DNA of 32,532 nt from Bacteroidaceae bacterium. GTDB lineage: Bacteria; Bacteroidota; Bacteroidia; Bacteroidales; Bacteroidaceae. Both the position numbers and the translations under genes were made by a program. Under the pieces are notes generated by a model that had not been told where the DNA came from, ran no database searches, and saw only the letters and a program-made list of their open reading frames with translations. Shown here one piece after another: positions 1 to 7,471 of the stretch; position 1 is the stretch's first letter, and each line of letters opens with the position of its first letter. The stretch lies in NCBI GenBank assembly GCA_017522915.1, contig JAFWXX010000027.1, forward strand, positions 1 through 32,532, read 5' to 3'.

Positions 1-136
1 AAATCTCGTATATCAATTTAAAATTGACGGTTCGTTTTTCGTTCCTTACTTTACACTTTACCGATAACTGAAAAACAGCCATCGGTGTTGTACTGCTTGT
101 CTGTATGGAATGTTTTCAAGGATCATCGTGCTTGAC

Positions 137-202
137 CGGCACGCAACCTTCGTTGTTTGCCGAAAGCGAATACAAAGGTAAGGCAAATTTCCGAACCACA
201 AA
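137..202 (-). promoter_or_regulatory. Probable leftward promoter with 5'-leader hairpin
   Basis: Read on the minus strand, TACCTTTG (173-180) matches the Bacteroidetes -7 element TAnnTTTG. TTTG (199-202) lies 18 bp upstream as a -33 element. Just past the expected start site, bases 162-137 can fold as CGGCA/TGCCG enclosing CAAC/GTTG with a 4-base loop. The transcript would run leftward out of the window, so bases 1-170 are probably the leader of a gene beyond the edge. No start codon is identifiable here. Inference from motifs only. Confidence 0.45.
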
Positions 203-248
203 AATATTTCAAGGATATTTTTAAACTATTTTTAAACCATTTTTACAC

Positions 249-341
249 ATGGCTAATTTTCAAGAAGTTATAGAGAAAACTTTTTTGAGCATAAAAATCA
301 TTGAAGAAAAGCCTGGAAGAGGCATAAGAAATCAAGCATAA
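249..341 (+). CDS. Possible 30-residue small ORF
   Basis: An ATG at 249 opens a 30-codon frame ending in TAA at 339-341. It starts MANFQEVIEK and ends GRGIRNQA, with a lysine/glutamate-rich middle. It lies in otherwise gene-free AT-rich DNA between the leftward promoter and the promoter of the DUF5686 gene. It has no recognisable domain, signal peptide or membrane segment. A frame of this length can occur by chance, so it is listed only because small proteins are easily missed. Confidence 0.15.
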   Translation: MANFQEVIEKTFLSIKIIEEKPGRGIRNQA

Positions 342-440
342 CATATATAATTCTTACCTTATTTATATATAAAGTGTACTTAATTGCTGTTTTTGAGACA
401 AAAGAACCCTTATTTAAATGATAAATAGACAATTTTTGAG

Positions 441-448
441 TACTTTTG
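441..448 (+). promoter_or_regulatory. Promoter -7 element for the DUF5686 gene
   Basis: TACTTTTG matches the TAnnTTTG consensus and lies 36 bp before the chosen ATG at 485. No good TTTG occurs at the expected -33 distance. The DNA upstream (200-440) is strongly AT-rich and contains three imperfect copies of a TATTTTTAAAC-like unit at about 214-247. Confidence 0.5.
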
Positions 449-484
449 CAAGAAATTTATACAAACAACAAGATTAATAACAAA

Positions 485-3061
485 ATGAAATACTTCATTT
501 TACATATTTTACTGCTATTTTTCTCAAGCACTACCCTGCTCGCCCAGAATGCTACAGACAGGATACGTGTATATGGAAAGATTACAGATGCTTCAACGAA
601 AGAGGCATTACCATACACATCTGTCAGAATAAGAAAGACTTCAAACGGATGCAGCAGCGACAACAACGGCAACTTCTCTTTCTTTGTAACCGCAATGAGA
701 GACACCCTTATCGTATCGAGTGTGGGATATACCGATGCCCGAATACCGCTCAACAACAGGACACGCATGCCGCTTAAGATTGAACTGAAGCCTACCGACT
801 ACAACCTGGCAGAGGTAACCATAAAGCCAAAAAAGGAGAAATACCGCAAAAAGGAGAACCCTGCAGTAATATTGGTAAGGAACATCATCAAAAGACGTGA
901 CGACAACTCTCCGAAGAACAAGGAGTTCTATAGCCGTGACAGGCATGAAAAACTGAATGTAGCTCTCAACAATTTCAGTACAGAGAAGGACAACCACTTT
1001 GGAAAGAAATTCAAGTTCCTTGGCGAATACATCGACACCTCATTGATTTCGGGAAAGCCTATCCTGTACATTTCGGCACGTGAGCTTCTTGCAACAGACT
1101 ACTACAGCAAGGACCCGCATATCGAAAGACAGCATGTCAAGGCTCGCAAGAGGAATGGTATTGACGACATGTTCTCTACTGGAGAAATTGAAGCGTTATA
1201 CGAAGAGACATTCAAGGATGTTGACATATTCCAGGACAACGTATCCCTGTTCGGAAGCAAATTTGTCAGCCCCCTCTCAAAGCTCGGACCCACATTCTAC
1301 AAGTATTACATAATGGATACTGTAGATATTGACGGAGAGAAATGCATCGACCTTGCATTCGCCCCCTTCAATACCGAATCGTTCGGATTTACAGGACACA
1401 TGTTTGTAACCGCCGATTCCACATTCTTCATAAAGACACTCCAGATGAACGTTCCTCATGACATCAACATGAACTTCATCGAGTACATGAATATAAGGCA
1501 GAACTTCAGCCGACTGCCCGACAACACAAGAATACTTGAAAACGAGTTGCTCGTATGCGAATTCAAGATTGTAAATGCTGTAAACGGTTTTTATGCACAC
1601 CGGCAAGTTACATACGACAACTACACCTTTGAAAACAAAGAAACAGCCCAGCATATCTTCGACAGCCCGTCACCGGTTGTAGAAGACGACAACTCCATGC
1701 GCATGGACGAAGCATTCTGGAATGAAAACCGATTGAGTGAGGTTACCGAAAAGGAGAAATCTGTAGGAAGAATGATGAAGCAGCTCCGTGCCACACCATT
1801 ATATTACTGGCTCGAAAAAGCCGTTGCATTCCTTTTTACAGGTTGGATTCCTATCAGAGATGTTGAACCGCCAATCTTCTACGGACCTGTAAACACGACT
1901 TTCAGCAAGAACGAGCTTGAAGGACTGCGCCTACGTACCGGTGCCATGACCTCGGCCTATCTCAACCCGCATCTTTTCGGAAACTTCTTTGTTGCATACG
2001 GAACAAAAGACAAGAAATGGAAGTACAAGGGAGAGGTTGAATACTCATTCAAGAAAAAAAAGGAACACCCCAACGAGTTCCCGATACACTCATTGCGAAT
2101 GAGCTATGAGAACGACATATTCCAATACGGACAGACATACCTCCACACCAACAAGGACAATATGTTCCTTAGCATCAAACGTATGGACGACGACAAGATT
2201 GGCTATGTCAGGAAAGCAGAGTTCACATACACGCACGAGATGTACAACCATTTCTCGTACTACGTGACATTCCGCAATAGGGTTGACATCGGAACACATC
2301 TTGTACCCTTTGTTCAGACAAGAACAATAAACGATGCGCTGGAAAGCAATATAGTTAAGAATCTAAAGCAGTCTGAAGTCGAACTCTGCCTCAGGTATGC
2401 TCCCAAGGAGAAGTTCACGCAATCGAAATGGAACAGGCATTCACTATTGCCCGAACACCCTGTTTACACCTTGAAGCACACTGTCGGTTTCAAAGGCGTG
2501 ATGGGAAGTGATTTCAACTATCATCACACCGAAGCAAGCTTCCAGAAGAGATTCTGGTTCTCGGCATTCGGATATACAGATTGCATAATAAAGGCCGGAA
2601 AAGTATGGAATAAAGTTCCATTCCCGCTACTGATAATACCTAACGCGAACCTTTCGTACACAATACAGGATGAATCGTATGCACTCATGAATGCAATGGA
2701 ATTCTTCAACGACGAATATGCATCATGGGACCTTACATATTACATGAACGGACTTATCTTCAATCGCCTGCCTCTTATACGCAAGCTCAACTGGCGTGAA
2801 GTAGTATCATTCCGCGGCATGTTCGGCAGACTGAGCGAGAGGAACAGGCCAGATCCGGCAAATACCGGTAACCTATACCTGTTCCCATATAAGGATGTAC
2901 AGTATCACTACATGACATCTACCCCATACATGGAATTCGCTGTCGGCATAGAAAACATATTCCGTTTCCTGCGAGTTGACTACGTAAGACGACTTACATA
3001 CCGAAATGTTCCGGGAATTGACAAATGGGGCATAAGAATACAGTTCCATATACAGTTCTAA
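485..3061 (+). CDS. DUF5686 / carboxypeptidase-regulatory-like outer-membrane protein
   Basis: This is a large secreted protein of about 858 residues. It begins with a signal peptide (MKYFILHILL...LLAQ). A carboxypeptidase-regulatory-like beta-sandwich follows at about residues 27-105, with the typical GKITDAST...ALPYTSVRI and DTLIVSSVGY strands. The remainder resembles the DUF5686 family, whose C-terminal half is rich in alternating aromatic beta strands and ends in phenylalanine (IQFHIQF), as expected for an outer-membrane barrel. The function of DUF5686 proteins is not established; a role in envelope assembly or transport is inference. An upstream in-frame TTG at 446 is rejected because it overlaps the -7 element and the ATG at 485 gives a clean signal peptide. 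The gene is monocistronic and ends at a strong hairpin shared with the convergent clostripain gene. Confidence 0.9.
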   Translation: MKYFILHILLLFFSSTTLLAQNATDRIRVYGKITDASTKEALPYTSVRIRKTSNGCSSDNNGNFSFFVTAMRDTLIVSSVGYTDARIPLNNRTRMPLKIELKPTDYNLAEVTIKPKKEKYRKKENPAVILVRNIIKRRDDNSPKNKEFYSRDRHEKLNVALNNFSTEKDNHFGKKFKFLGEYIDTSLISGKPILYISARELLATDYYSKDPHIERQHVKARKRNGIDDMFSTGEIEALYEETFKDVDIFQDNVSLFGSKFVSPLSKLGPTFYKYYIMDTVDIDGEKCIDLAFAPFNTESFGFTGHMFVTADSTFFIKTLQMNVPHDINMNFIEYMNIRQNFSRLPDNTRILENELLVCEFKIVNAVNGFYAHRQVTYDNYTFENKETAQHIFDSPSPVVEDDNSMRMDEAFWNENRLSEVTEKEKSVGRMMKQLRATPLYYWLEKAVAFLFTGWIPIRDVEPPIFYGPVNTTFSKNELEGLRLRTGAMTSAYLNPHLFGNFFVAYGTKDKKWKYKGEVEYSFKKKKEHPNEFPIHSLRMSYENDIFQYGQTYLHTNKDNMFLSIKRMDDDKIGYVRKAEFTYTHEMYNHFSYYVTFRNRVDIGTHLVPFVQTRTINDALESNIVKNLKQSEVELCLRYAPKEKFTQSKWNRHSLLPEHPVYTLKHTVGFKGVMGSDFNYHHTEASFQKRFWFSAFGYTDCIIKAGKVWNKVPFPLLIIPNANLSYTIQDESYALMNAMEFFNDEYASWDLTYYMNGLIFNRLPLIRKLNWREVVSFRGMFGRLSERNRPDPANTGNLYLFPYKDVQYHYMTSTPYMEFAVGIENIFRFLRVDYVRRLTYRNVPGIDKWGIRIQFHIQF

Positions 3062-3065
3062 AACT

Positions 3066-3109
3066 AAATACAAAAAAATGACAGAAATCGTCTGTCATTT
3101 TTTGTATTT
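3066..3109. terminator. Bidirectional terminator between convergent genes
   Basis: An inverted repeat pairs AAATAC (66-71), an A run (72-78) and TGACAGA (79-85) with TCTGTCA (91-97), a T run (98-103) and GTATTT (104-109), all within 3066-3109. The loop is AATCG. The A and T runs flanking the core give a U tract in both directions, so it can end both the DUF5686 and the clostripain transcripts. Confidence 0.85.
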
Positions 3110-3120
3110 ATGAGAATCTG

Positions 3121-4344
3121 TTACCAACCAGCCTCATTCCAGCCGGCGGCCGAATACCATTCTGTTGTTCTGAAATCGCTGTTAAACTGCTGGTTACGGC
3201 TATGAACACTTGGCATATAAAGCGACATACCTCCAGCGACAATCGTGTCATAGCCTATCATACGTCCACATATAGCAGAATACCATTTATGGGATGAAGA
3301 AACATATCTTACCGCTTTGTCAAACGCCTCACGCCAATAAGCATACTCACTTGGAGTCAGATACTTCAACATCACAGCGTTCATGTCAAAATACGAAGGA
3401 TAGGTCTTGCTGCCTGTATATTTTCCCCCAGGCAGATAAGAGAACACATCGGCATAATCGCGCTTCTTATCTACATTGAAATATTTAATAACATTAGCAT
3501 AAGTAGCATCAGCAAGATGCTGCATATCCTTTAAACTTACAACAGACAAAACAGCACCAGCTGATTCTGTCTCATATTCCTTTATATATGCATCCATTAT
3601 ACCCTCAGGGCCATCGGAGAAAAAGAATTGCGGTACAACAGTCGCATATGGAGCTCCATCACCTGGAATTTCAGCAGGCGAAGCTATCAACCAATCAGCA
3701 GCATGTCTCAATGCATAGGAACTCTCAACACACTGCATGAAACAGGCATCAAACATCAAACGGTTTACCTTAACAGGCAAATCCTCAAGCAACGCAGCCA
3801 ACTCTTCCATCTCAATTGTATTGGTTATGGTGTTGCTGAACGTATTCTTGCCATTGTCGATTCCGATTGAGCGTTGCGGAGCGGTATTTAAAGGCCCCCT
3901 CAGCCAACCGTCAGCATGCGACCACAACACAAGATCCAAAGACTCTGTAGGATAATCTTTCAATATAAAATCGAGTACTTCGGCCAGAGATGATACATCA
4001 CTTGAACACACATCATTGTCAAAAGGATGAAAGACGCTGCTGCCTACACTGCCGTCAGTCATTCCGAAGTAGTGAGTAATGGTCGGGAACGTATTGTCAT
4101 CGACATAAACAAACAGACGGCAATCATCGGGAACGTCTGCTGCAGCAGACAAAATTTCTTCGACATCGTAACCGGCATAATTGTTTAGGCTGTTTTCAGC
4201 CATCATATAAATCAGCAATGTCTTGTCCGCCTTTTCACCTTTGCCTACGACATTCGAAACAACCCTACTGCCCGACCCGCTGTCGCTACAGGACAAAACA
4301 CACAGTAAAAGCAAAAATAGCACTAAAACCTTTCTCACCGGCAT
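3121..4344 (-). CDS. Clostripain family (peptidase C11) lipoprotein
   Basis: This is a secreted cysteine peptidase of about 407 residues, related to clostripain. The N terminus is a lipoprotein signal (MPVRKVLVLFLLLLCVLSC, modified Cys at about residue 19). The C11 signatures are visible: a first strand TLLIYMMAENSL, the catalytic histidine in LVLWSHADGW (about residue 143) and the catalytic cysteine in MFDACFMQ (about residue 201). The family cleaves after arginine or lysine, often after autoprocessing; the substrate here is unknown. A TTG nine bases earlier overlaps the stop of the preceding gene, but the ATG at 4344 gives the better lipoprotein signal. It follows the small secreted protein by 5 bp and is almost certainly co-transcribed with it. 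Confidence 0.88.
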   Translation of the reverse strand: MPVRKVLVLFLLLLCVLSCSDSGSGSRVVSNVVGKGEKADKTLLIYMMAENSLNNYAGYDVEEILSAAADVPDDCRLFVYVDDNTFPTITHYFGMTDGSVGSSVFHPFDNDVCSSDVSSLAEVLDFILKDYPTESLDLVLWSHADGWLRGPLNTAPQRSIGIDNGKNTFSNTITNTIEMEELAALLEDLPVKVNRLMFDACFMQCVESSYALRHAADWLIASPAEIPGDGAPYATVVPQFFFSDGPEGIMDAYIKEYETESAGAVLSVVSLKDMQHLADATYANVIKYFNVDKKRDYADVFSYLPGGKYTGSKTYPSYFDMNAVMLKYLTPSEYAYWREAFDKAVRYVSSSHKWYSAICGRMIGYDTIVAGGMSLYMPSVHSRNQQFNSDFRTTEWYSAAGWNEAGW

Positions 4345-4349
4345 ATGAA

Positions 4350-4733
4350 TCAAGGTTTAACAAAACTGAACTTATCTCCTAAATACAGTACAGTCTTCCT
4401 CTCACGCTCCACAAGCCTTTCCTTAATCTTCATCTCTTTCTTTTCAAGAGTTGAACGTTTCTCCGAAAAATATATCACCGAAGTACGTCCGGGAAGATTC
4501 TCCTTGAAACTCATATAATCCTTGAGCTCGTAAGAATAATATTGCCGGTGAGGAAGATTGCCTTTCTCCAGTTTCACTCCTTCTATCTCCTGAATCTCGG
4601 TAAAATAAACCGTTGAATCCGTTACGGAAATTGATGCACCAAAAATATAGACAACATCTTTCTTGCCCTTAGCCTGCGCTACACATAGCGAAGAGACCAA
4701 CAGCAAGGCAAATATCATTAATCTTGTTTTCAT
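4350..4733 (-). CDS. Small secreted protein of unknown function
   Basis: This 127-residue protein has a clear signal peptide (MKTRLMIFALLLVSSLCVAQA) and a mature part of about 105 residues. The mature part has alternating short strands (VVYIFGASISV, STVYFTEI, TSVIYFSEK) and a highly charged segment near residues 90-112 rich in Lys, Arg and Glu. I do not recognise a named family. It lies directly upstream of the clostripain-like lipoprotein with 5 bp between them, so it could be a substrate, partner or inhibitor of that peptidase; this is guilt by association only. A TAAATTTG -7 element precedes it. Confidence 0.75.
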   Translation of the reverse strand: MKTRLMIFALLLVSSLCVAQAKGKKDVVYIFGASISVTDSTVYFTEIQEIEGVKLEKGNLPHRQYYSYELKDYMSFKENLPGRTSVIYFSEKRSTLEKKEMKIKERLVERERKTVLYLGDKFSFVKP

Positions 4734-4772
4734 AACAGTGTAATTATAAACTTATAATATCATTTCAATTTA

Positions 4773-4780
4773 CAAATTTA
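4773..4780 (-). promoter_or_regulatory. Promoter -7 element for the secreted protein-clostripain operon
   Basis: On the minus strand TAAATTTG matches TAnnTTTG and ends 39 bp upstream of the ATG at 4733. The surrounding 4734-4830 is very AT-rich. No exact TTTG is present at -33. Confidence 0.5.
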
Positions 4781-4837
4781 GAAAAATAAAATTCGTAATA
4801 AAAGAATATTGCAACTTTTAAGAAAATATAATTAAAA

Positions 4838-4868
4838 GCAACGGGCTACGCAGTAAAGCATAGCCCGT
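4838..4868 (-). terminator. rpoD terminator
   Basis: Twelve bases after the rpoD stop, ACGGGCTA (4841-4848) pairs with TAGCCCGT (4861-4868). The stem extends inward by a T-G wobble and a GC pair, leaving a 6-base loop. Read leftward, the hairpin is followed by a T-rich run (TTGCTTTTAATTATATTTT), which fits an intrinsic terminator. Confidence 0.8.
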
Positions 4869-4880
4869 AAAAGAAACATC

Positions 4881-5741
4881 TTATCCAAGATATGGTTTTA
4901 GAAGTTTACTTCGCTGATCTTGTTTCAAACGGCGAATAGCCTTTTCCTTGATTTGTCGCACACGCTCACGTGTCAGGCCGAAGCGGTCTCCGATTTCCTC
5001 AAGAGTCATCTCCTGCTGGCCAATTCCGAAGAACATCTGGATTATATCCTTCTCTCTGTCCGTCAAGGTAGATAATGCACGGTCAATCTCTCGTGACAAA
5101 GACTCATTCACAAGAAGATTGTCAGCCATTGGGGAATCGTCGTTCACAAGAACGTCAAGAAGACTGTTGTCCTCACCGTCAACGAACGGAGCGTCAACAG
5201 AAATATGTCTTCCCGAAACCTTCAAGGAATCCACAACCTTGTCAACAGGCAAATCCAACTGGTCTGCAAGTTCCTCTGCCGAAGGACGACGCTCATTTTC
5301 CTGTTCAAATTTAGAGAATGCCTTGCTTATCTTATTAAGCGAACCGACTTGGTTCAAAGGAAGGCGAACGATTCTCGCTTGCTCTGCAAGAGCCTGAAGA
5401 ATTGATTGTCTGATCCACCACACAGCATAACTGATGAACTTGAAACCACGTGTCTCGTCAAACTTTTCCGCAGCCTTTATCAAGCCGAGATTCCCCTCAT
5501 TGATGAGGTCGGGCAAGCTCAACCCCTGATTCTGATACTGTTTTGCTACAGAAACGACAAAACGCAAATTGGCTCTTGTCAACTTTTCCAACGCTCTACG
5601 GTCACCTTTTCTGATTCTTTGGGCGAGTTCAACCTCTTCCTCAACGGTAATGAGTTCCTCACGGCCAATCTCCTGCAAGTACTTGTCGAGCGATGCGCTT
5701 TCGCGGTTTGTGATACTTTTTGTAATCTTTAATTGTCTCAT
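4881..5741 (-). CDS. rpoD: RNA polymerase primary sigma factor (RpoD/SigA)
   Basis: This is the housekeeping sigma factor of the Bacteroidetes type, 286 residues, with no long region 1.1. Region 1.2 is [16 protein letters not shown] near the start. Region 2 carries the core-binding and -10 recognition helices ([53 protein letters not shown]). Region 3 follows. Region 4 ends with the helix-turn-helix [28 protein letters not shown]. The start at 5741 ([15 protein letters not shown]) is the canonical N terminus for this family; an in-frame start ten codons earlier would overlap the promoter. It stands alone, with its own promoter and terminator. Its presence agrees with the TAnnTTTG promoters throughout the window. 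Confidence 0.97.
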   Translation of the reverse strand: MRQLKITKSITNRESASLDKYLQEIGREELITVEEEVELAQRIRKGDRRALEKLTRANLRFVVSVAKQYQNQGLSLPDLINEGNLGLIKAAEKFDETRGFKFISYAVWWIRQSILQALAEQARIVRLPLNQVGSLNKISKAFSKFEQENERRPSAEELADQLDLPVDKVVDSLKVSGRHISVDAPFVDGEDNSLLDVLVNDDSPMADNLLVNESLSREIDRALSTLTDREKDIIQMFFGIGQQEMTLEEIGDRFGLTRERVRQIKEKAIRRLKQDQRSKLLKPYLG

Positions 5742-5768
5742 TGTGTTTCCTGGTACAATTTCAATTTG

Positions 5769-5800
5769 CAAAGATATAATTATCTATTTAGAAATACAAT
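5769..5800 (-). promoter_or_regulatory. rpoD promoter
   Basis: On the minus strand TATCTTTG (5769-5776) is a perfect TAnnTTTG -7 element. ATTG (797-800 of the 5.8-kb stretch) lies exactly 20 bp upstream and is one base from the TTTG -33 consensus. The expected start site is about 20 bases before the ATG at 5741. Confidence 0.7.
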
Positions 5801-5889
5801 TTTAAAGCATAAAAGTTGTGCAAAAACAATCATTAAAATGCATTAAAATGCCGATTCTGCATTTCTGTTTTTTGTCTTTAACCGTGTGA

Positions 5890-6084
5890 ACAAGACTACA
5901 AGAGCCACAGCCGCTGCCGGAAGCTGATGTACTGACGGGAAAAGTAGAAAGGACCACCAATACAAAACTTGTTGCCTACAAGCACAAAGGACGAGGTAAA
6001 AAAGCAGAAAACGCCCTAACTGCCTGGTTCACATTCTTTAAAGAACAGATAATACAAAATCGGCACAACTACACAAATTTCTAA
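5890..6084 (+). pseudogene. Probable 3' fragment of an unidentified gene
   Basis: A 64-codon open frame without any ATG start runs from just after a TGA at 5887-5889 to a TAA at 6082-6084. Its translation (TRLQEPQPLPEADVLTGKVE..., later KHKGRGKKAENALTAWFTFF, ending NRHNYTNF) has balanced, protein-like composition and G+C-richer codons than the flanking AT-rich spacer. It has no start and no recognisable domain. The best explanation is the decayed C-terminal end of a gene once present between rpoD and rnpB. The rest of the 5772-6209 gap holds only the rpoD and rnpB promoters and AT-rich DNA. Confidence 0.4.
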
Positions 6085-6186
6085 TACATCAATATAGAGC
6101 GGAATAATATCAAAATACAACATTATGAATTGTTAAACAATGTTAACAATACAACAAAATCCGTCCTAATGACAATTACATTTTTG

Positions 6187-6194
6187 TACATTTG
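6187..6194 (+). promoter_or_regulatory. rnpB promoter -7 element
   Basis: TACATTTG is a perfect TAnnTTTG element ending 15 bp before the first base of the RNase P P1 helix. No clear TTTG is present at the -33 distance. Confidence 0.6.
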
Positions 6195-6209
6195 CAAAAG
6201 ATAAAGAAT

Positions 6210-6554
6210 ACAGCCGTTCGGTCTGTCGCTGTTGCCGCAAGGCAAAAGAGGAAAGTCCGGGCAGCACAGAGCACTCCACTTCCTAACAGAAAGCTGCTTG
6301 CAAAGGCAGAGTAATGCAGAAGAAAATAACCGCCTCTTCAGAGGTAAGGGTGAGAAGGTGAGGCAAGAGCTCACCAGCCGTGCAGTGATGTACGGGCTGT
6401 GCATCTTGGAGGCTGCAAGTTCATGTAAACCGGCGTTTAAGGGTTGCTCGCCCGTGCCGGAGGGTAGAACGCTTTAGCACCTTGGTGACATTGTGCATAG
6501 ATGAATGACAGACACCCCGCAAGGGGTACAGAACCCGGCTTATAGAATGGCTGT
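6210..6554 (+). ncRNA. rnpB: RNase P RNA, bacterial class A
   Basis: This is the catalytic RNA that removes the 5' leader from tRNA precursors. The universally conserved P4-region blocks are present: GAGGAAAGTCCGGGC near the 5' end (from 6249) and ACAGAACCCGGCTTAT near the 3' end (from 6529), with AGATGAATGACAGACACC before the latter. The ends pair to form P1: ACAGCCGTTC (6210-6219) with GAATGGCTGT (6545-6554), including one G-U pair. The length of about 345 nt is normal for this class. A TAnnTTTG promoter lies just upstream and a hairpin just downstream. A chance open frame across it is not coding. Confidence 0.96.
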
Positions 6555-6560
6555 TGCTCA

Positions 6561-6588
6561 AAGAGGATGACTTTTGGGTCATCCTCTT
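6561..6588 (+). terminator. rnpB terminator hairpin
   Basis: AAGAGGATGAC (6561-6571) pairs perfectly with GTCATCCTCTT (6578-6588) around a 6-base TTTTGG loop, six bases after the end of RNase P RNA. The downstream U tract is weak (GTTATAGG). Confidence 0.7.
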
Positions 6589-7037
6589 GTTATAGGAGAT
6601 GGATAAATAGTAAAGTTCAAGGCTTGCGCATGCTTCAATACCTCAGTTTACTAAGCGTAAATAAATCGCCGATTTGCCAACCTTAAGTATCTACTTGTTT
6701 GCCAATTTGTTATATCAATATTTAAGAGTGTTGTCGAATTATTATCACATACAATTTGCATACAAAATCGGAGATTTTGGGAAAATAGTAATGCTAAAAT
6801 GCCACAACAAAATTTTCTGTCGTAATAGGCGATTATTTCTATTTTCTTTCACTTCCGACACCACTAAGGTATAAAAATAATGCTGACGAAAAGAGAAGTT
6901 GCAATGATTACTTTTTTCGCCAGCATATTTTGCGCTGTCAAAGCAAAAATAAGTTTAGTCCGTTTTGGGTATATAGCCAATGGGATAAACTAAACCTATT
7001 GGTAAATATGCCAGCACATCTACTATTCTCAGAAGTC
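6589..7037. other. AT-rich spacer between rnpB and the potassium genes
   Basis: No gene is recognised here. A 66-codon plus-strand frame at 6674-6874 starts with TTG, is low in complexity and does not look coding. The stretch contains two short self-complementary sites built on AAATC/GATTT (near 6665 and 6769), a TAGTAAA/TTTACTA pair (about 6607-6655), the ktr terminator at 6880-6926, and a minus-strand hydrophobic frame at 6955-7056 that overlaps the end of the truncated ktrA. Confidence 0.5.
6880..6926 (-). terminator. Terminator for the ktrBA transcript
   Basis: ATGCTG-A-CGAAAA (6880-6892) pairs with TTTTCG-C-CAGCAT (6914-6926), a 12-bp stem with one mismatch and a 21-base loop. Read leftward it is followed by TATTTTTATACC, a U-rich tail. 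It lies about 110 bp past the ktrA stop. Confidence 0.6.
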
Positions 7038-7457
7038 CTACAATAACTCTCCTGGATCATTTGAGAGTATCTTCTCGGCAAAAATACGAGCAGCATAACT
7101 CTCTGGTATCAGAATTTTCTTAATATCCATAGCCCTAAGAATTGAGGAGTGTGTTGTATCAAGTGCGCGTGCTATGATATTTTTCACCTTTAATTCTTTT
7201 AATGAAGCTACGGCTCTTAAAGAACTGTCCATACTCTGTCCTATCGCAACGATAACATAATCAATCTCATCCAAAGGCAAGCTCCGTAATGACACTCTTT
7301 CGGTTGCATCCATAATATATGCTAAGTCTACTCTATCTTTAATCTCTTCGATGCAATGCTCATTGCAATCTACTCCGATGACAGAGTGTCCCATATCGGT
7401 GAGAGCGGTGGCAAGGGTACTTCCAAAATTTCCTAATCCTATTACAAGGTATTTCAT
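7038..7457 (-). CDS. ktrA: KtrA/TrkA-type K+ channel gating subunit, C-terminally truncated
   Basis: This is the cytosolic regulatory subunit of a potassium uptake channel. Its 139 residues form a complete RCK_N (TrkA-N) Rossmann domain: the nucleotide-binding GLGNFG is at residues 7-12, the acidic residue ending strand 2 is in VIGVDCNE, and the middle reads DATERVSLRSL and YVIVAIGQSMDSSL. Family members of this type are about 220-230 residues and carry an RCK_C ligand-binding domain after the RCK_N domain. Here the frame stops right after the linker helix (RIFAEKILSNDPGELL), so RCK_C is missing. The stop lies where similarity to the family would be expected to continue. It follows ktrB by 14 bp. 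It may be a nonfunctional remnant or a minimal subunit. Confidence 0.85.
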   Translation of the reverse strand: MKYLVIGLGNFGSTLATALTDMGHSVIGVDCNEHCIEEIKDRVDLAYIMDATERVSLRSLPLDEIDYVIVAIGQSMDSSLRAVASLKELKVKNIIARALDTTHSSILRAMDIKKILIPESYAARIFAEKILSNDPGELL

Positions 7458-7471
7458 ACGAATTCGTTTTA

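Noticed and set aside
446-484. TTG start extending the DUF5686 protein upstream
   Set aside because: It would start inside the TACTTTTG promoter element and place 13 polar residues before a good signal peptide.
6232-6477. Open frame across the RNase P RNA
   Set aside because: The sequence is fully explained by conserved RNase P RNA blocks and helix P1.
6674-6874. 66-codon plus-strand frame between rnpB and ktrA
   Set aside because: TTG start, AT-rich low-complexity translation, no promoter and no recognisable motif; treated as non-coding spacer.
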